From an uncultured Sutterella sp. (GTDB lineage: Bacteria > Pseudomonadota > Gammaproteobacteria > Burkholderiales > Burkholderiaceae_F), in the NCBI GenBank assembly GCA_905213905.1, contig CAJMKD010000003.1, positions 1 through 64,000 on the forward strand: a DNA stretch of 64,000 nt, read 5' to 3'. Made by a program: the position numbers and the translations under genes. Each line of letters starts with the position of its first letter. Within the stretch, counting starts at the first letter, position 1. Shown in pieces: positions 50,547 to 60,422 of the stretch. A model generated the notes under the pieces. The model saw only the letters and a list, made by a program, of their open reading frames with translations, was not told the DNA's origin and ran no database searches.

Positions 50547-51371
50547 ATGCGTTATGTGATTGGTTGCGGACGCCTTTTCTTTGTCGGCGTTCTCATTCTT
50601 CTAATTCTGTTCATTATTTACTGCATTTTCCCTTGGATGAAATGGCGTGCCCGCGCGCGCATCATCAAGCGGCTTGCACCATGGATTCCAGCGGTTCTGG
50701 GGATCCGCGTCGCTGTAAGGGGGCGCGTGCCGGACGCAGGTGCGGCTTCTCGCGGTTATCGGGATGCGGGCTGCGGCTATATGGTCTGCTGCAATCACAT
50801 TTCGTTCGTCGACATTTTTGTTCTGGACGCCATACTGCCTGTTCACTTTGTGGCGAAAAAAGAGATAGCTTCCTGGCCTCTCTTCGGTGCTATTACTACG
50901 GGCGTTGGGACGATCTATATCGACCGAGAGCGCCGCAGAGCAGTTCTAGAAGTTGCTGAAGCAATGCGTGCCACGCTCGAGAGCGGGGAAAACGTGCTCT
51001 TTTTCCCCGAGGGCACGACAGGACCGGGGGATGCGCTGCTTCCTTTTCATGCAAATTTATTCTCGGCCGCCTGCGCTGCAGGTGCCGAGGTGCTGCCAGT
51101 TGCGCTGCGCTACACGCTCAATGGCGAAACCACGACCATTCCCTCTTATGCGGAAGTGCCGCTTTTCGATGTCATGAAGCGTATTGTTTTTACGCCAGGA
51201 ATCGTTGCGGAAGCAACGATTCTTGAGCCCATTGATGCGGCGGCGCATGATCGGCGCACTGTAAATGCAATGGCCTCTGAACGCATGGCTAATGCGCTTG
51301 GCTTCCCGGATGCGACGGCAGCCTTGCAGGCTGAGATCGACAGCCGGCGCAAAGCTGCGCAGAAAAAATAA
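50547..51371 (+). CDS. plsC: 1-acyl-glycerol-3-phosphate acyltransferase family protein
   Basis: 274 residues with an N-terminal membrane helix (about 10-30), acyltransferase motif I NHISFVD (His84, Asp89), FVAKKEIASWPLFG and motif III FPEGTT (153-158). It makes phosphatidic acid or a related lysolipid product at the inner membrane. OlsA-like lyso-ornithine lipid acyltransferase is an alternative, since the fold is the same and no companion gene settles it. It follows ruvX and converges with the ApaH-like gene. Confidence 0.85.
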   Translation: MRYVIGCGRLFFVGVLILLILFIIYCIFPWMKWRARARIIKRLAPWIPAVLGIRVAVRGRVPDAGAASRGYRDAGCGYMVCCNHISFVDIFVLDAILPVHFVAKKEIASWPLFGAITTGVGTIYIDRERRRAVLEVAEAMRATLESGENVLFFPEGTTGPGDALLPFHANLFSAACAAGAEVLPVALRYTLNGETTTIPSYAEVPLFDVMKRIVFTPGIVAEATILEPIDAAAHDRRTVNAMASERMANALGFPDATAALQAEIDSRRKAAQKK

Positions 51372-51381
51372 AGAAGCTTAA

Positions 51382-52245
51382 TCAGCGGTTTTTTTTCTTC
51401 TTATCGGAAAAAGCAAGAGGATCAGCCCAGCAGGGACAAGGTTCCTCATAGAAGCGGCGGTTCGGAAATCGAACCGCAGTGAGACGCCCGCCCCAGAGGC
51501 AGCCTGTGTCAATGGCGATGATGTTGGGGCGGTTGACGAGCCCCAGCATCGACCAATGTCCGAAGCAAATGACGGCATCTGCCGCCTTGCGCTCCGGATA
51601 GTCAAACCACGGTATGAAGTCTGGCGGTGCGCTCTGTGCGCCTTCCTTAAGGTCGAAATCGAGATTGCCAGTAGTCGCATTGACAAAACGCATCCGGGTG
51701 AAGCTGTTAAGAATGGCGCGCATGCGCGGGGCGCCAGTGAGCTCGTCGGACCACTGTGTGTTTCCGTACATGCCGGCAAGCCACAATCTCCAGTTCGGTC
51801 CTGCCAATGCTTCATGCGCTTCCTGAGCAAGCGTCCGGGCTTGCTCGAGTGTCCAAGCAGGATGGATGCCAGCATGAACAAACACAGTGCCTGCATCTTC
51901 TATGAGCAGCGGTTGAGCGCGCAACCAGTCGATCAGCTCGCAGCAGTCTGGTGCTGTCAAAATAGGCTGTATGGTGTCTTTTTTGTGTGCTTTCCCAGCG
52001 CCGGCCGCTACGGCAAGCAGATGCAGATCATGATTGCCGAGCGTTGTACGGGCACGATCGCCAAGCGATTTGACGAAACGCAGCGTCTCAAGCGAATCGG
52101 GACCGCGATTGACGAGGTCGCCTACGAAAACAATTCTTGCATCATCAGGTATTTGCTCGAGAAGTCCTTCAAGGCTTTTCAAGCATCCCTGAATATCGCC
52201 GATGGCGTATACATCATTGGCGTTCGCAGTGGTCGGCTGAAGCAT
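51382..52245 (-). CDS. apaH: Symmetrical bis(5'-nucleosyl)-tetraphosphatase
   Basis: 287-residue metallophosphatase: GDIQG, GDLVNRGP, GNHDLHLLA, CFGHWSMLG and the late DTGCLWGGRLTAVR are the ApaH metal and substrate motifs. It splits Ap4A into two ADP, and decaps Np4-RNA in E. coli. The ATG at 52243-52245 was chosen over a 25-residue upstream extension that lies in the galU promoter region. A GGA precedes it. Confidence 0.95.
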   Translation of the reverse strand: MLQPTTANANDVYAIGDIQGCLKSLEGLLEQIPDDARIVFVGDLVNRGPDSLETLRFVKSLGDRARTTLGNHDLHLLAVAAGAGKAHKKDTIQPILTAPDCCELIDWLRAQPLLIEDAGTVFVHAGIHPAWTLEQARTLAQEAHEALAGPNWRLWLAGMYGNTQWSDELTGAPRMRAILNSFTRMRFVNATTGNLDFDLKEGAQSAPPDFIPWFDYPERKAADAVICFGHWSMLGLVNRPNIIAIDTGCLWGGRLTAVRFPNRRFYEEPCPCWADPLAFSDKKKKNR

Positions 52246-52367
52246 GGCAGAATTTCCATTTGTGATGAGCCTTTTGAGGCATCTGCGCGTGATGCGCCTG
52301 AACTTCAAAAAACGGCTCAATAAGGCGCTTCATTGTAGAGGCGTCGCCACTTTCTAAGGAATGTTTG

Positions 52368-53207
52368 ATGAAGCCTGTCCGCAAAGTCGTTTTTCCAGTC
52401 AACGGTCTCGGCACCCGTTTTCTGCCGGCTACGAAGGCTATGCCCAAGGAAATGCTGCCGGTTGTCGACAAGCCTTTGATTCAATATGCAGTCGAAGAAG
52501 CCGCAGCGGCCGGCATTACCGAAATGATTTTCGTGACGGGGCGCAATAAGCGAGCGATTGAAGATCATTTTGATACGCATCCAGAGCTCGAGCGCGATCT
52601 GCTTTCAAAAGGAAAAACGGAACTTCTCGAAATCGTCCGCGGCATTGTTCCCTCGGGCGTCAAGTGCATTTATATCCGCCAGCCAGAACCGCTCGGACTC
52701 GGGCATGCCGTTCTTTGTGCGAGACCCGCTGTCGGGGATGCGCCGTTTGCCGTCATGCTTGCTGATGATTTGATCGATGCGAAGCACTCCTGTATTGGGC
52801 AGCTCGTTGAGGCCCGAACTGCCATGGGCGGAGGTTCCGTGGTTGCTGTTCAGGACGTAGCTCCTGAAGAAACAAAGAAGTACGGCATAGTGAGCGTGGA
52901 TGACGCTTCTCAGACAACGTCCCGCCTGCGTGGCATTGTCGAGAAGCCGGAGCCGGCTGTGGCGCCCTCTCGCCTTGCCGTGATCGGGCGCTACGTTTTC
53001 GAGCCGGAGATCTTTGATTGTCTTGAAGGTCAGCAGCCGGGCGTAGGCGGCGAAATTCAGCTCACTGATGGCATTGCTCGTCTTTTGACTGAGTCGCCAT
53101 GTTACGCACACCGTTTTGACGGAACTCGTTTTGACTGTGGAAGCAAGCAGGGCTTCTTGGATGCGACTGTGCACTTTGCCAGGAAGCGCGGCTTTACGAT
53201 CAACTGA
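52368..53207 (+). CDS. galU: UTP-glucose-1-phosphate uridylyltransferase
   Basis: 279 residues. The nucleotidyltransferase motif reads FPVNGLGTRFLPATKAMPKEMLPVVDKP, where the usual FPVAG is FPVNG; VMLADDLID and GVGGEIQLTDG are also typical. It makes UDP-glucose, feeding GalE and LPS core. AAGGA lies 9 bases before the ATG. It diverges from apaH. Confidence 0.95.
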   Translation: MKPVRKVVFPVNGLGTRFLPATKAMPKEMLPVVDKPLIQYAVEEAAAAGITEMIFVTGRNKRAIEDHFDTHPELERDLLSKGKTELLEIVRGIVPSGVKCIYIRQPEPLGLGHAVLCARPAVGDAPFAVMLADDLIDAKHSCIGQLVEARTAMGGGSVVAVQDVAPEETKKYGIVSVDDASQTTSRLRGIVEKPEPAVAPSRLAVIGRYVFEPEIFDCLEGQQPGVGGEIQLTDGIARLLTESPCYAHRFDGTRFDCGSKQGFLDATVHFARKRGFTIN

Positions 53208-53220
53208 TTCGCAGCAGCAA

Positions 53221-53257
53221 TAAACAAACGGCCGACCGATAGATTCGGGCGGCCGTT
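53221..53257 (-). terminator. Stem-loop terminator between galU and hldC
   Basis: An 8-bp stem (AACGGCCG, 53227-53234, with 53250-53257) lies between convergent genes; the minus-strand side continues TTTGTTTATT, favouring hldC termination. A plus-strand role for galU is possible. Confidence 0.65.
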
Positions 53258-53279
53258 CAAATTTCCGAGATCGAAAAAC

Positions 53280-53774
53280 TCAAGCGGCGCGGATTTTTGC
53301 AAGAAGCCGCGTTGTAGAGCGTTCATGCTCAAATGCAATGGCTTCGGCTCGTCCGCCCCAGGTAGCTGCGAGCTTTGTTTCAGGCAGCGCATCGATGTCG
53401 TAGTCGCCGCCTTTGACGTAAATTTCAGGGCGTACGGCTTCCAAGGGCTTGAGCGGCACCTTTTCTTCAAAGATCACAACAAGATCAACGGATTCAAGCG
53501 CTGCAAGCACAGCAGCGCGGTCATCCTGCACATTTATGGGGCGATCATCTCCTTTGCCGAGCATTTTGACGGAGGCATCACTGTTGATCGCGACAACAAG
53601 ACTTGCACCAAGCGCACGGGCTTGAGCCAAATAAGTGACATGGCCGCGGTGCAAGATATCGAAAACGCCGTTTGTGAAAACAACAGGCTTCGGCAATGCC
53701 GCGGCTCGAAGAGCCAAATCGTCCTGAGAGACGATCTTCTGTTCGAAGGCGGGAGCAGGGAAGTGTTTGCTCAT
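53280..53774 (-). CDS. hldC: D-glycero-beta-D-manno-heptose 1-phosphate adenylyltransferase
   Basis: Adds AMP to heptose-1-P, giving ADP-heptose. 164 residues equal to the C-terminal half of E. coli HldE: FTNGVFDILHRGHV with the HxGH nucleotidyltransferase motif and EIYVKGGDYDID. In betaproteobacteria HldE is split, hence the separate gene. It overlaps the gmhB stop by 4 bases (ATGA), which fixes the start. Last gene of the hldA-hldD-gmhB-hldC run. Confidence 0.95.
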   Translation of the reverse strand: MSKHFPAPAFEQKIVSQDDLALRAAALPKPVVFTNGVFDILHRGHVTYLAQARALGASLVVAINSDASVKMLGKGDDRPINVQDDRAAVLAALESVDLVVIFEEKVPLKPLEAVRPEIYVKGGDYDIDALPETKLAATWGGRAEAIAFEHERSTTRLLAKIRAA

Positions 53775-54340
53775 TTCACAAAATCCTTGAACCAAGGGGC
53801 AGCGACAGCTTCGGCAAGCGACTTGGCTGTGCGAGTGGCATCCGGTGCTTCGCTGATGACCGGCATTACTGTGCCATTCGTGCCGAGAAGAACGCGCTCC
53901 GGACAGCCTGCTGCTTTGCCTGCGGTACAGTCGCCGGGCTTGTCGCCGAACATGATGCTTTGAGAAAGGTCAATATTGAGTTCCTTGGCAGCAAGCAGGA
54001 GCATGCCGGGTCGAGGCTTGCGGCAGTTGCAGTCGATGCGGTATTCAGGCAGCGCCTTTTCAGGGTGATGCGGACAGAAATAAACACCAGCGAGCGGGGC
54101 GCCTGCTGATTTGAATGCCGCTTTCATCCAGCTTGTCAGCTTTGCGAAGTCTCTTTCGGTGTAATAGCCCCTTCCGATGCCCGATTGATTCGTGACGACG
54201 ACGAGGAGAAAGCCAGCATCTGCAAGGATTCTGGCGGCTTCGAGCACGCCAGGCACCCATTCGAATTCATCAACGGCGTGAACATAGCCGTGATCGACGT
54301 TGATCACGCCGTCTCTGTCGAGAAAAGCGGCTCGGTACAT
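53771..54340 (-). CDS. gmhB: D-glycero-beta-D-manno-heptose-1,7-bisphosphate 7-phosphatase
   Basis: 189-residue HAD phosphatase: nucleophile Asp8 and Asp10 in FLDRDG, TNQSGIGRG as motif II, a zinc loop CPHH...CNC and the late motif FGDKPGDC. It removes the 7-phosphate before adenylylation by HldC. Its start overlaps the hldD stop by one base. Confidence 0.95.
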   Translation of the reverse strand: MYRAAFLDRDGVINVDHGYVHAVDEFEWVPGVLEAARILADAGFLLVVVTNQSGIGRGYYTERDFAKLTSWMKAAFKSAGAPLAGVYFCPHHPEKALPEYRIDCNCRKPRPGMLLLAAKELNIDLSQSIMFGDKPGDCTAGKAAGCPERVLLGTNGTVMPVISEAPDATRTAKSLAEAVAAPWFKDFVK

Positions 54341-55341
54341 CAGTCGACGGTCGGGTATTCGACGAGCAGTTTGCTGATGTAGTCGCGCGTGCCCTCCTGA
54401 ACGGAACGGAAAGCAACATCGCAGCCGGCTGCGCGGAGCTTGTCGAGGTTGGCTTGCGTATAGGCTTGGTATTTGCCTTTGAGCGCATCAGGGAAGTCGA
54501 TATATTCGATTTCTCCAGACTCGACGGCTTCGTTAAGGCTCAGCTCTGCACGGCCTTCTGCGTTTCGGATCGCATTGACGACGGAGAGCGCAACGTCATT
54601 GAAGGGCTGCGCACGGCCTGTGCCGCAGTTGTAGATGCCGCTTACTGGATGATCAAGGAAGTGCATAAGAACCTTGCAGACATCCTCAACGTAGACAAAG
54701 TCACGCATCTGTGCGCCGTTTTCATAGCCGAGGCAGCCTTCAAAGAGTTTTACTTTCCCGGTTTTCCTGTACTGGAAGTACTGGTGGAATGCTACGGATG
54801 CCATACGCCCCTTGTGCTGTTCATGAGGGCCGTAAACATTAAAGTACCGCAGGCCAATCACAGGAGCGCGCAGATAGTTAATGTCGTGACGGACAACTTG
54901 ATCGAAGAGATACTTCGAATAACCGTAAACATTGAGCGGGCCTTCATAACGGATGTCTTCAACAAATTCCGTATGTGCGCCATAAGTGGCAGCAGATGAA
55001 GCATAAATGAAGGGAATGCGCAGTTCCTGCGCCCATCGGTAGAGGTCGAGCGTGTAGCGATAGTTGTTTTCCATCATGTAACGGCCGTCTTGCTCCATTG
55101 TGTCGGAGCATGCGCCCTGATGGAAAATTGCGCTCGGGCGCGGTGCTGTACCGGCACGCACTCGTGCGATGAAATCGCGTTTGTCAAAATAGTCAACGAT
55201 GCGGCACTTGGAAAGATTGACGAACTTTTCGCTCTTTTCAAGGTTGTCGACGGCGATTATGTCTGTGACGCCGCGGGCATTGAGCGCAAGGACATTGTTG
55301 CAGCCGATGAATCCGGCTGCGCCGGTAACGAGAATGCTCAT
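54340..55341 (-). CDS. hldD: ADP-L-glycero-D-manno-heptose 6-epimerase
   Basis: 333-residue extended SDR: TGAAGFIGCN (6-15), FHQGACSDTMEQDG, the catalytic Ser/Tyr/Lys region ASSAATYG and YGYSK, and the HldD-specific RYFNVYGPHEQHKGRMAS. It makes the L,D epimer used by WaaC. It is coupled to gmhB by a one-base overlap. Confidence 0.96.
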   Translation of the reverse strand: MSILVTGAAGFIGCNNVLALNARGVTDIIAVDNLEKSEKFVNLSKCRIVDYFDKRDFIARVRAGTAPRPSAIFHQGACSDTMEQDGRYMMENNYRYTLDLYRWAQELRIPFIYASSAATYGAHTEFVEDIRYEGPLNVYGYSKYLFDQVVRHDINYLRAPVIGLRYFNVYGPHEQHKGRMASVAFHQYFQYRKTGKVKLFEGCLGYENGAQMRDFVYVEDVCKVLMHFLDHPVSGIYNCGTGRAQPFNDVALSVVNAIRNAEGRAELSLNEAVESGEIEYIDFPDALKGKYQAYTQANLDKLRAAGCDVAFRSVQEGTRDYISKLLVEYPTVD

Positions 55342-55404
55342 GGTTTTTCGTTCCTAAGCATGAAATGGAAGCGCGGAGGCGACGCAAAAACGCTCTGCTT
55401 TGCG

Positions 55405-56328
55405 TCAATCAAATAGCTCTTCGTAGGATACCGCAGCCGTTCCGAGCTTCCCAACGACGATGCCGCCGGCTTGGTTGGCGATTCGGACGGCGTCCTCGAT
55501 TGGCATGCCTGTAGCAAGCATGGCTGAAAGAATGGCGATAACGGTATCGCCAGCGCCGGAAACGTCGAAGACTTCTCGCGCTTGGGCTGGCACGTTAATC
55601 TGGCCGTCACGCTTGTAGAGCGTCATTCCTTCTTCGCTTCGCGTGAGCAACAGATAATCGAGACTCAGTTTTGCGCGAAGGGCCTGCGCCTTCATCGTCA
55701 GTTCGGTTTCGTTTTTCCAAGGGCCGACAACTTGACGGAGTTCGGCGCGGTTGGGCGTGATCACTGTGGCCCCCTCGTAACGACTGTAGTCGTCGCCCTT
55801 CGGGTCGATAAGGATCGGAATGCCTTTGGTTCGCGCTGCTTCAATCATTTGTGCAATGTGCGACAGCCCGCCTTTGCCATAGTCGGACAGAACGAGCGCA
55901 TTGGTTTCTTCAAGAAGCGAACGGAAGCTGTCTAAATGTCGCAAGAGCGACTCTTCGGCCGGAATAGCTTCAAAGTCGCAGCGCACCATTTGCTGCTGGC
56001 GCGCAACTACGCGCAGCTTCACCGTGGTGGCGAGAGAGGCGTCGAATTCGAGCTTGGGTTCGATGCTGGCGCTCTTGAGCAGCGCTTCAATACGGTGGCC
56101 GGGCTCGTCGTCGCCCACGACGGAAAGCAGTGTGGAACGGGCGCCGATGCTGGCAATGTTGCGCGCAACATTGGCCGCACCGCCGAGGCGCTCTTCCGTG
56201 CGCGTGATGCGAACGACTGGTACGGGGGCCTCCGGCGAAATGCGCTCGGCGTCTCCGAACCAATAACGGTCGAGCATGGCGTCGCCAGTGACGAGCACGC
56301 GAGCTTTGCTGAGAATGGATTTGTTCAT
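55405..56328 (-). CDS. hldA: D-glycero-beta-D-manno-heptose-7-phosphate kinase
   Basis: 307-residue PfkB-family kinase corresponding to the N-terminal half of E. coli HldE: VTGDAMLDRYWFGDAERISPE, GGAANVARN and the C-terminal signature DVSGAGDTVIA with catalytic Asp. It phosphorylates heptose-7-P at C1. ATG 56326-56328 was chosen; a GTG eight codons upstream is in frame. It heads the ADP-heptose operon and diverges from the phosphohexomutase gene over a gap of about 270 bases. gmhA is not in the window. Confidence 0.95.
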   Translation of the reverse strand: MNKSILSKARVLVTGDAMLDRYWFGDAERISPEAPVPVVRITRTEERLGGAANVARNIASIGARSTLLSVVGDDEPGHRIEALLKSASIEPKLEFDASLATTVKLRVVARQQQMVRCDFEAIPAEESLLRHLDSFRSLLEETNALVLSDYGKGGLSHIAQMIEAARTKGIPILIDPKGDDYSRYEGATVITPNRAELRQVVGPWKNETELTMKAQALRAKLSLDYLLLTRSEEGMTLYKRDGQINVPAQAREVFDVSGAGDTVIAILSAMLATGMPIEDAVRIANQAGGIVVGKLGTAAVSYEELFD

Positions 56329-56595
56329 GAGTAACGTGACCGGTTGAGGCACGCTCGAAACAATCGGGCGGCAGCGAACTTCGGTCCTGCCTTCTTAACT
56401 GTTGACTAGCGGCGATTTTACCTGTGGCTGAGTTTTTGCGGCAGAGAATGCACGCCTTGCCCTGCTGCACCGAAGCTTTAATTTGGCCATGTGCGTAGCG
56501 GAAACCGAATTGTTTTCGGTCATGACGGTACACCGTTAAAATAAACAATTTGGGTGTTCTTGCCCCCTCCCGATTATTGAAAATAAGGATCAACG

Positions 56596-57978
56596 ATGCA
56601 GGCAGATGCGTCAATTTTCAAGGCCTATGACATTCGCGGCATTGTGGACGACACGCTGACGGAATCCGTTGTTAAGGCCGTCGGCCGCGTACTCGGCACA
56701 ATGGCGCTCGAGCGCGGCGTCGAGCGCTTCTGCATTGGACGAGACGGTCGATTGACAGGACCGCGCCTCGCTGCGGCACTGATCGAGGGCGTTGCCTCTA
56801 CAGGCATTCGCGTTATCGATATCGGAGCAGTGCCGACCCCAGTGCTTTACTTTGCAACCAAGCATTTCGGTTGCGGTACGGGGGTTGCTGTGACCGGCTC
56901 GCACAATCCGCCCGAATACAACGGGCTCAAAATGATGGTGGCGGGCATTACGCTTGCTGCTGAAGATATTCAGGATGTTCGTCGACGCGTGCAGGAAGAG
57001 CGCTGGCGCGTGTCCGAAAAGCCTGGTGAAGTCGAGCAGGTCGACATTGTGGGCGAATACATGAAGAAAGCGCTTGACGGCATTCGTCTTGATCGTCGCC
57101 TTAAAGTTGTGGCCGATGCGGGCAACGGAATTGCCGGGCCTGTGATGATGCGGCTTCTTGAGATGCTCAACGTGGAGGCGATCGGCCTCTTTTGCGAACC
57201 AGATGGACGATTCCCGAATCATCACCCTGATCCTTCCAAGCCTAAAAATCTTGAGGCGCTAATTGAAACAGTGAAGCGTACGGGCGCTGACTACGGCTTT
57301 GCGCTCGACGGCGACGGTGACCGGCTTGGCGTTGTCACCAACTGCGGCGAGGTGATTTACCCGGATCGGCTCATGATGCTTTTTTCCGCGGATATTCTGT
57401 CGCGGCATCCGGGCGCACGAATTGTCTACGACGTGAAATGCTCAAGAAAGCTGGTTGATTGGGTCGTCAGTCACGGCGGCATTCCGACAATCAGTCCGAC
57501 AGGGCATTCGCTTGTAAAAGGCAAGCTTCGCGAAACGAATGCGCCGTTTGCAGGAGAGATGTCCGGGCATCTCTTCTTCAACGACGAACGCTGGCTCGGT
57601 TTTGACGACGGACTTTACGCTGCGCTGCGTCTGCTTGAGATCCTGTCTCGCGAGGCTGACCCCTCTGGGACGCTTGCTGCGCTGCCCAATGCCGTTAATA
57701 CGCCTGAACTGCAGATTCCAACGCAGGAGGGAGAGAACAAGGCTTTTATCGAGCGATTCCGCGAAGCATGCCGATTCGAAGATGCGCAGAACGTCATCAA
57801 GGTCGACGGCGTTCGCGTCGAGTGGGCCGATGGATTTGCGCTTGCGCGTGCGTCGAATACGACTCCGGTCATCGTTGTCCGCTTCGAGGGAGATACGCCG
57901 AGCGCGCTCAAACGCATTGCGGAGCGGTTTACCGCTGAGATGCGCCGCATTGATCCGAATATTCAGATTCCGGAGTGA
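56596..57978 (+). CDS. Phosphomannomutase/phosphoglucomutase
   Basis: 460 residues, alpha-D-phosphohexomutase family with four domains: catalytic phosphoserine Ser102 in TGSHNPPEYNG, metal loop DGDGDR (238-243), sugar-binding GEMSGHLFF and a C-terminal phosphate-binding loop (RASNTTPVIVVRFEG). The AlgC-type enzyme interconverts the 1- and 6-phosphates of glucose or mannose, feeding GalU and mannose-based sugar nucleotides. It heads a plus-strand cluster with pgi, waaC, waaA and thiD. Gene symbol algC or manB would both be defensible. Confidence 0.93.
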   Translation: MQADASIFKAYDIRGIVDDTLTESVVKAVGRVLGTMALERGVERFCIGRDGRLTGPRLAAALIEGVASTGIRVIDIGAVPTPVLYFATKHFGCGTGVAVTGSHNPPEYNGLKMMVAGITLAAEDIQDVRRRVQEERWRVSEKPGEVEQVDIVGEYMKKALDGIRLDRRLKVVADAGNGIAGPVMMRLLEMLNVEAIGLFCEPDGRFPNHHPDPSKPKNLEALIETVKRTGADYGFALDGDGDRLGVVTNCGEVIYPDRLMMLFSADILSRHPGARIVYDVKCSRKLVDWVVSHGGIPTISPTGHSLVKGKLRETNAPFAGEMSGHLFFNDERWLGFDDGLYAALRLLEILSREADPSGTLAALPNAVNTPELQIPTQEGENKAFIERFREACRFEDAQNVIKVDGVRVEWADGFALARASNTTPVIVVRFEGDTPSALKRIAERFTAEMRRIDPNIQIPE

Positions 57979-57984
57979 GTCATC

Positions 57985-59442
57985 GTGATGAATCATGCCA
58001 AGGCAGTCTTGCTGCCTTTTCTGCGTGACAGCGCTGAAGAGCGCGCCTTTGCGACGGCTTGCGGGATTCGCCTCGATATTTCCAGGCAGAGGCTTTCTGC
58101 GTCGGATTTTGATCGGCTACTCGAAGTTGCTGAAAAAAAAGGGCTCAAGGCAGCCTTTGCCCGCATGGTTCAAGGCGACATCGTGAATCTTTCCGAAGGC
58201 AGGGCAGCATTGCATACTTCGCTTCGGTCTTGGGATTCGAAAGCGCCGCATTTTGAAGAGGTGTCCCGCGAACGCGAGCGAATCTTTTCTTTTGCAACAT
58301 GGGTGAGGGAGGGCCGCTGGCGCGGCTGCCGCGGCGACAAAATCACCGACGTCATCAACGTTGGAATCGGCGGCTCAGAAATGGGGCCTCGTGCCGTCTG
58401 GCATGCGCTCCGTCCGGCCCGCCCCGACATTCATCTGCACTTTCTTTCGAGCGTGGACGGCGTGCTCCTAGAGCGCACGCTCGCTGAGTGCAACCCGCGT
58501 TCAACACTCGTCATCGTATCTTCCAAAAGCTTCACGACTCGCGAAACGCAGGTCAATGCCGCGGCGGTTGATCAGTGGCTGCTTGACAGCGGCATTGTAG
58601 GTGCCGATCGTGCCAAGCATATGGTTGTCGTTTCGGCTAATCCGCAGGCACCTGACATCATGTGTCTGCCGCCGCAGAATTTCTTCCATCTTTGGGACTG
58701 GGTCGGCGGACGCTTTTCCGTCTGGAGCGCAATCGGTCTGCCGCTGGCTATCGGACTTGGCGCCGATGCTTTCCGCGAATTTCTGCAGGGCGCCAATGAA
58801 ATGGACCGGCATGCGCTCGATGCGCCTGTCGAGGCGAATTTGCCTGCGCTGCTGGCGCTTGCCGCCTACTGGAACGCAACGCGGCTTGAAATTACTTCAC
58901 ACTGTCTGCTGCCGTACGATGAACGGCTTCGTGTGACAGTGCCGTGGCTGCAGCAGCTTGAAATGGAGTCGCTTGGAAAGAATCACACGCCCGAAGGCCT
59001 TCGGATTCCCGGACACACGGGGCTCGGCGTATGGGGCGCCAACGGCAACGAGGCGCAGCACAGCTTCTATCAGTGGCTTCGCGAAGGAACGGGCCGCACG
59101 AGCATTGACATCGTATGGAGCGAAATGCCTGGGCACCGCTACGCCGAACACTACCGAGTACTGCTTGCCAATGCCCGCGCGCAAGCGGAAGCGCTTGTGA
59201 CACGCGACCCTCAGAGCCCATTCTTTAATGCAGTTTCGGCCATCATCATTGATGCAGTAACGCCGCGCCGACTTGGTGCTTTTATGGCGATGTACGAGCA
59301 CAAGACCACCATGCTCGGAACGCTTTTCGGCCTCAATCCTTTTGATCAGCCGGGCGTCGAACTCGGTAAGCGTCTTTCCAAGCGAGCCGAAGCAGGCGGC
59401 GATCCGGCAAGAATTCTTGAAGAAGAGGCGGATCAAGCGTGA
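57985..59442 (+). CDS. pgi: Glucose-6-phosphate isomerase
   Basis: 485 residues (E. coli 549), so a shortened form, with NVGIGGSEMGP, SSKSFTTRET, GGRFSVWSAIGLP and GNEAQHSFYQW with the catalytic His. GTG at 57985 and ATG at 57988 are both possible; the GGAG at 57972 suits the first. It interconverts glucose-6-P and fructose-6-P. It is separated from the mutase by 6 bases and overlaps waaC by 4. Confidence 0.95.
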   Translation: MMNHAKAVLLPFLRDSAEERAFATACGIRLDISRQRLSASDFDRLLEVAEKKGLKAAFARMVQGDIVNLSEGRAALHTSLRSWDSKAPHFEEVSRERERIFSFATWVREGRWRGCRGDKITDVINVGIGGSEMGPRAVWHALRPARPDIHLHFLSSVDGVLLERTLAECNPRSTLVIVSSKSFTTRETQVNAAAVDQWLLDSGIVGADRAKHMVVVSANPQAPDIMCLPPQNFFHLWDWVGGRFSVWSAIGLPLAIGLGADAFREFLQGANEMDRHALDAPVEANLPALLALAAYWNATRLEITSHCLLPYDERLRVTVPWLQQLEMESLGKNHTPEGLRIPGHTGLGVWGANGNEAQHSFYQWLREGTGRTSIDIVWSEMPGHRYAEHYRVLLANARAQAEALVTRDPQSPFFNAVSAIIIDAVTPRRLGAFMAMYEHKTTMLGTLFGLNPFDQPGVELGKRLSKRAEAGGDPARILEEEADQA

Positions 59443-60422
59443 AGATACTGATCGTAAAAACGTCCTCAATGGGTGACATTATTCATGCGCTCCCCGTGGC
59501 TCATGATATTAGGACGGCTTTGCCCGATGCGGTGATCGATTGGGTGGCCGAAGAAAGCTTCAAGGATATTCCGATGCTCGCGCCCGCTGTTCGAGCGGTG
59601 CACGTGACAGCCTTTCGCCGCTGGCGAAAGGCACCGTTTGCCGAGCGCACGCGTAATGAGGTGAAGGCGCTCAAGACTGCGTTGCAGGCTGAAAAGTATG
59701 ACCTCGTGCTGGATATCCAGGGTTTGATGCGCTCGGCGCTGACCGCAAAGTGGACCGCCGTGCCGGTGACTGGGTATTCGAGACAGACTGTCCGCGAGCC
59801 GCTTGCAAGTTTCTTTTATGCCAGAAAGCTTGACCTGCCGGAATCGCTGGGTGCGGTGCGCCGCTACCGATTGGCTGCCGCAGAGGCTCTAGGCTATCGA
59901 ATTGACGAAAGTCGAGTTTGTTTTGGTTTGCAAGCTGTCGACGAGCCTGTGCAGCCGGTTGCCCCTGGGACGGTGGCCTTTGCTGTGAATACGAGCCGCG
60001 ATGAAAAGCTGTGGCCTGAGGCAAACTGGATAGCGCTCGGCAAAATGCTCGCGGGCGCGGGTCATCCGATTGAGCTTTATTGGGGCAGTCCTGCCGAGGA
60101 GCTTCGCGTCAAGCGTTTGGCCGAAGCCATCCCCGGCGCCGTCGTGTTGCCGCGGGCCGGTCTGGCGCGTGTAGCGGCATCGCTCTCTCGCGCGCAGGCT
60201 GTGGTCGGTGTTGATACGGGCCTCTCTCACCTGGCTGCGGCACTGGGTCGTCCAAGCGTCGGGATTTTCGTTTCGACGCCAACGCAGACGCTTCATCTTG
60301 TGGGCGATGGACCTGTTGCTTCGCTCGGCGGCGTCGACAAGCTGCCGGGCGTTGACGAAGTGGCTGATGCGCTCGTGCGCGTAACCGACGAGGCGGGGCA
60401 ACCTATTTCCTTAGAAAAATGA
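59439..60422 (+). CDS. waaC: Lipopolysaccharide heptosyltransferase I
   Basis: 327 residues, GT9 family (GT-B). MKILIVKTSSMGDIIHALP is the typical WaaC start, and RWRKAPF plus a late GVDTGLSHLAAALGRP binds ADP-heptose. It adds the first heptose to Kdo-lipid A at the inner membrane. It uses a GTG start within the pgi stop (GTGA). Confidence 0.95.
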   Translation: MKILIVKTSSMGDIIHALPVAHDIRTALPDAVIDWVAEESFKDIPMLAPAVRAVHVTAFRRWRKAPFAERTRNEVKALKTALQAEKYDLVLDIQGLMRSALTAKWTAVPVTGYSRQTVREPLASFFYARKLDLPESLGAVRRYRLAAAEALGYRIDESRVCFGLQAVDEPVQPVAPGTVAFAVNTSRDEKLWPEANWIALGKMLAGAGHPIELYWGSPAEELRVKRLAEAIPGAVVLPRAGLARVAASLSRAQAVVGVDTGLSHLAAALGRPSVGIFVSTPTQTLHLVGDGPVASLGGVDKLPGVDEVADALVRVTDEAGQPISLEK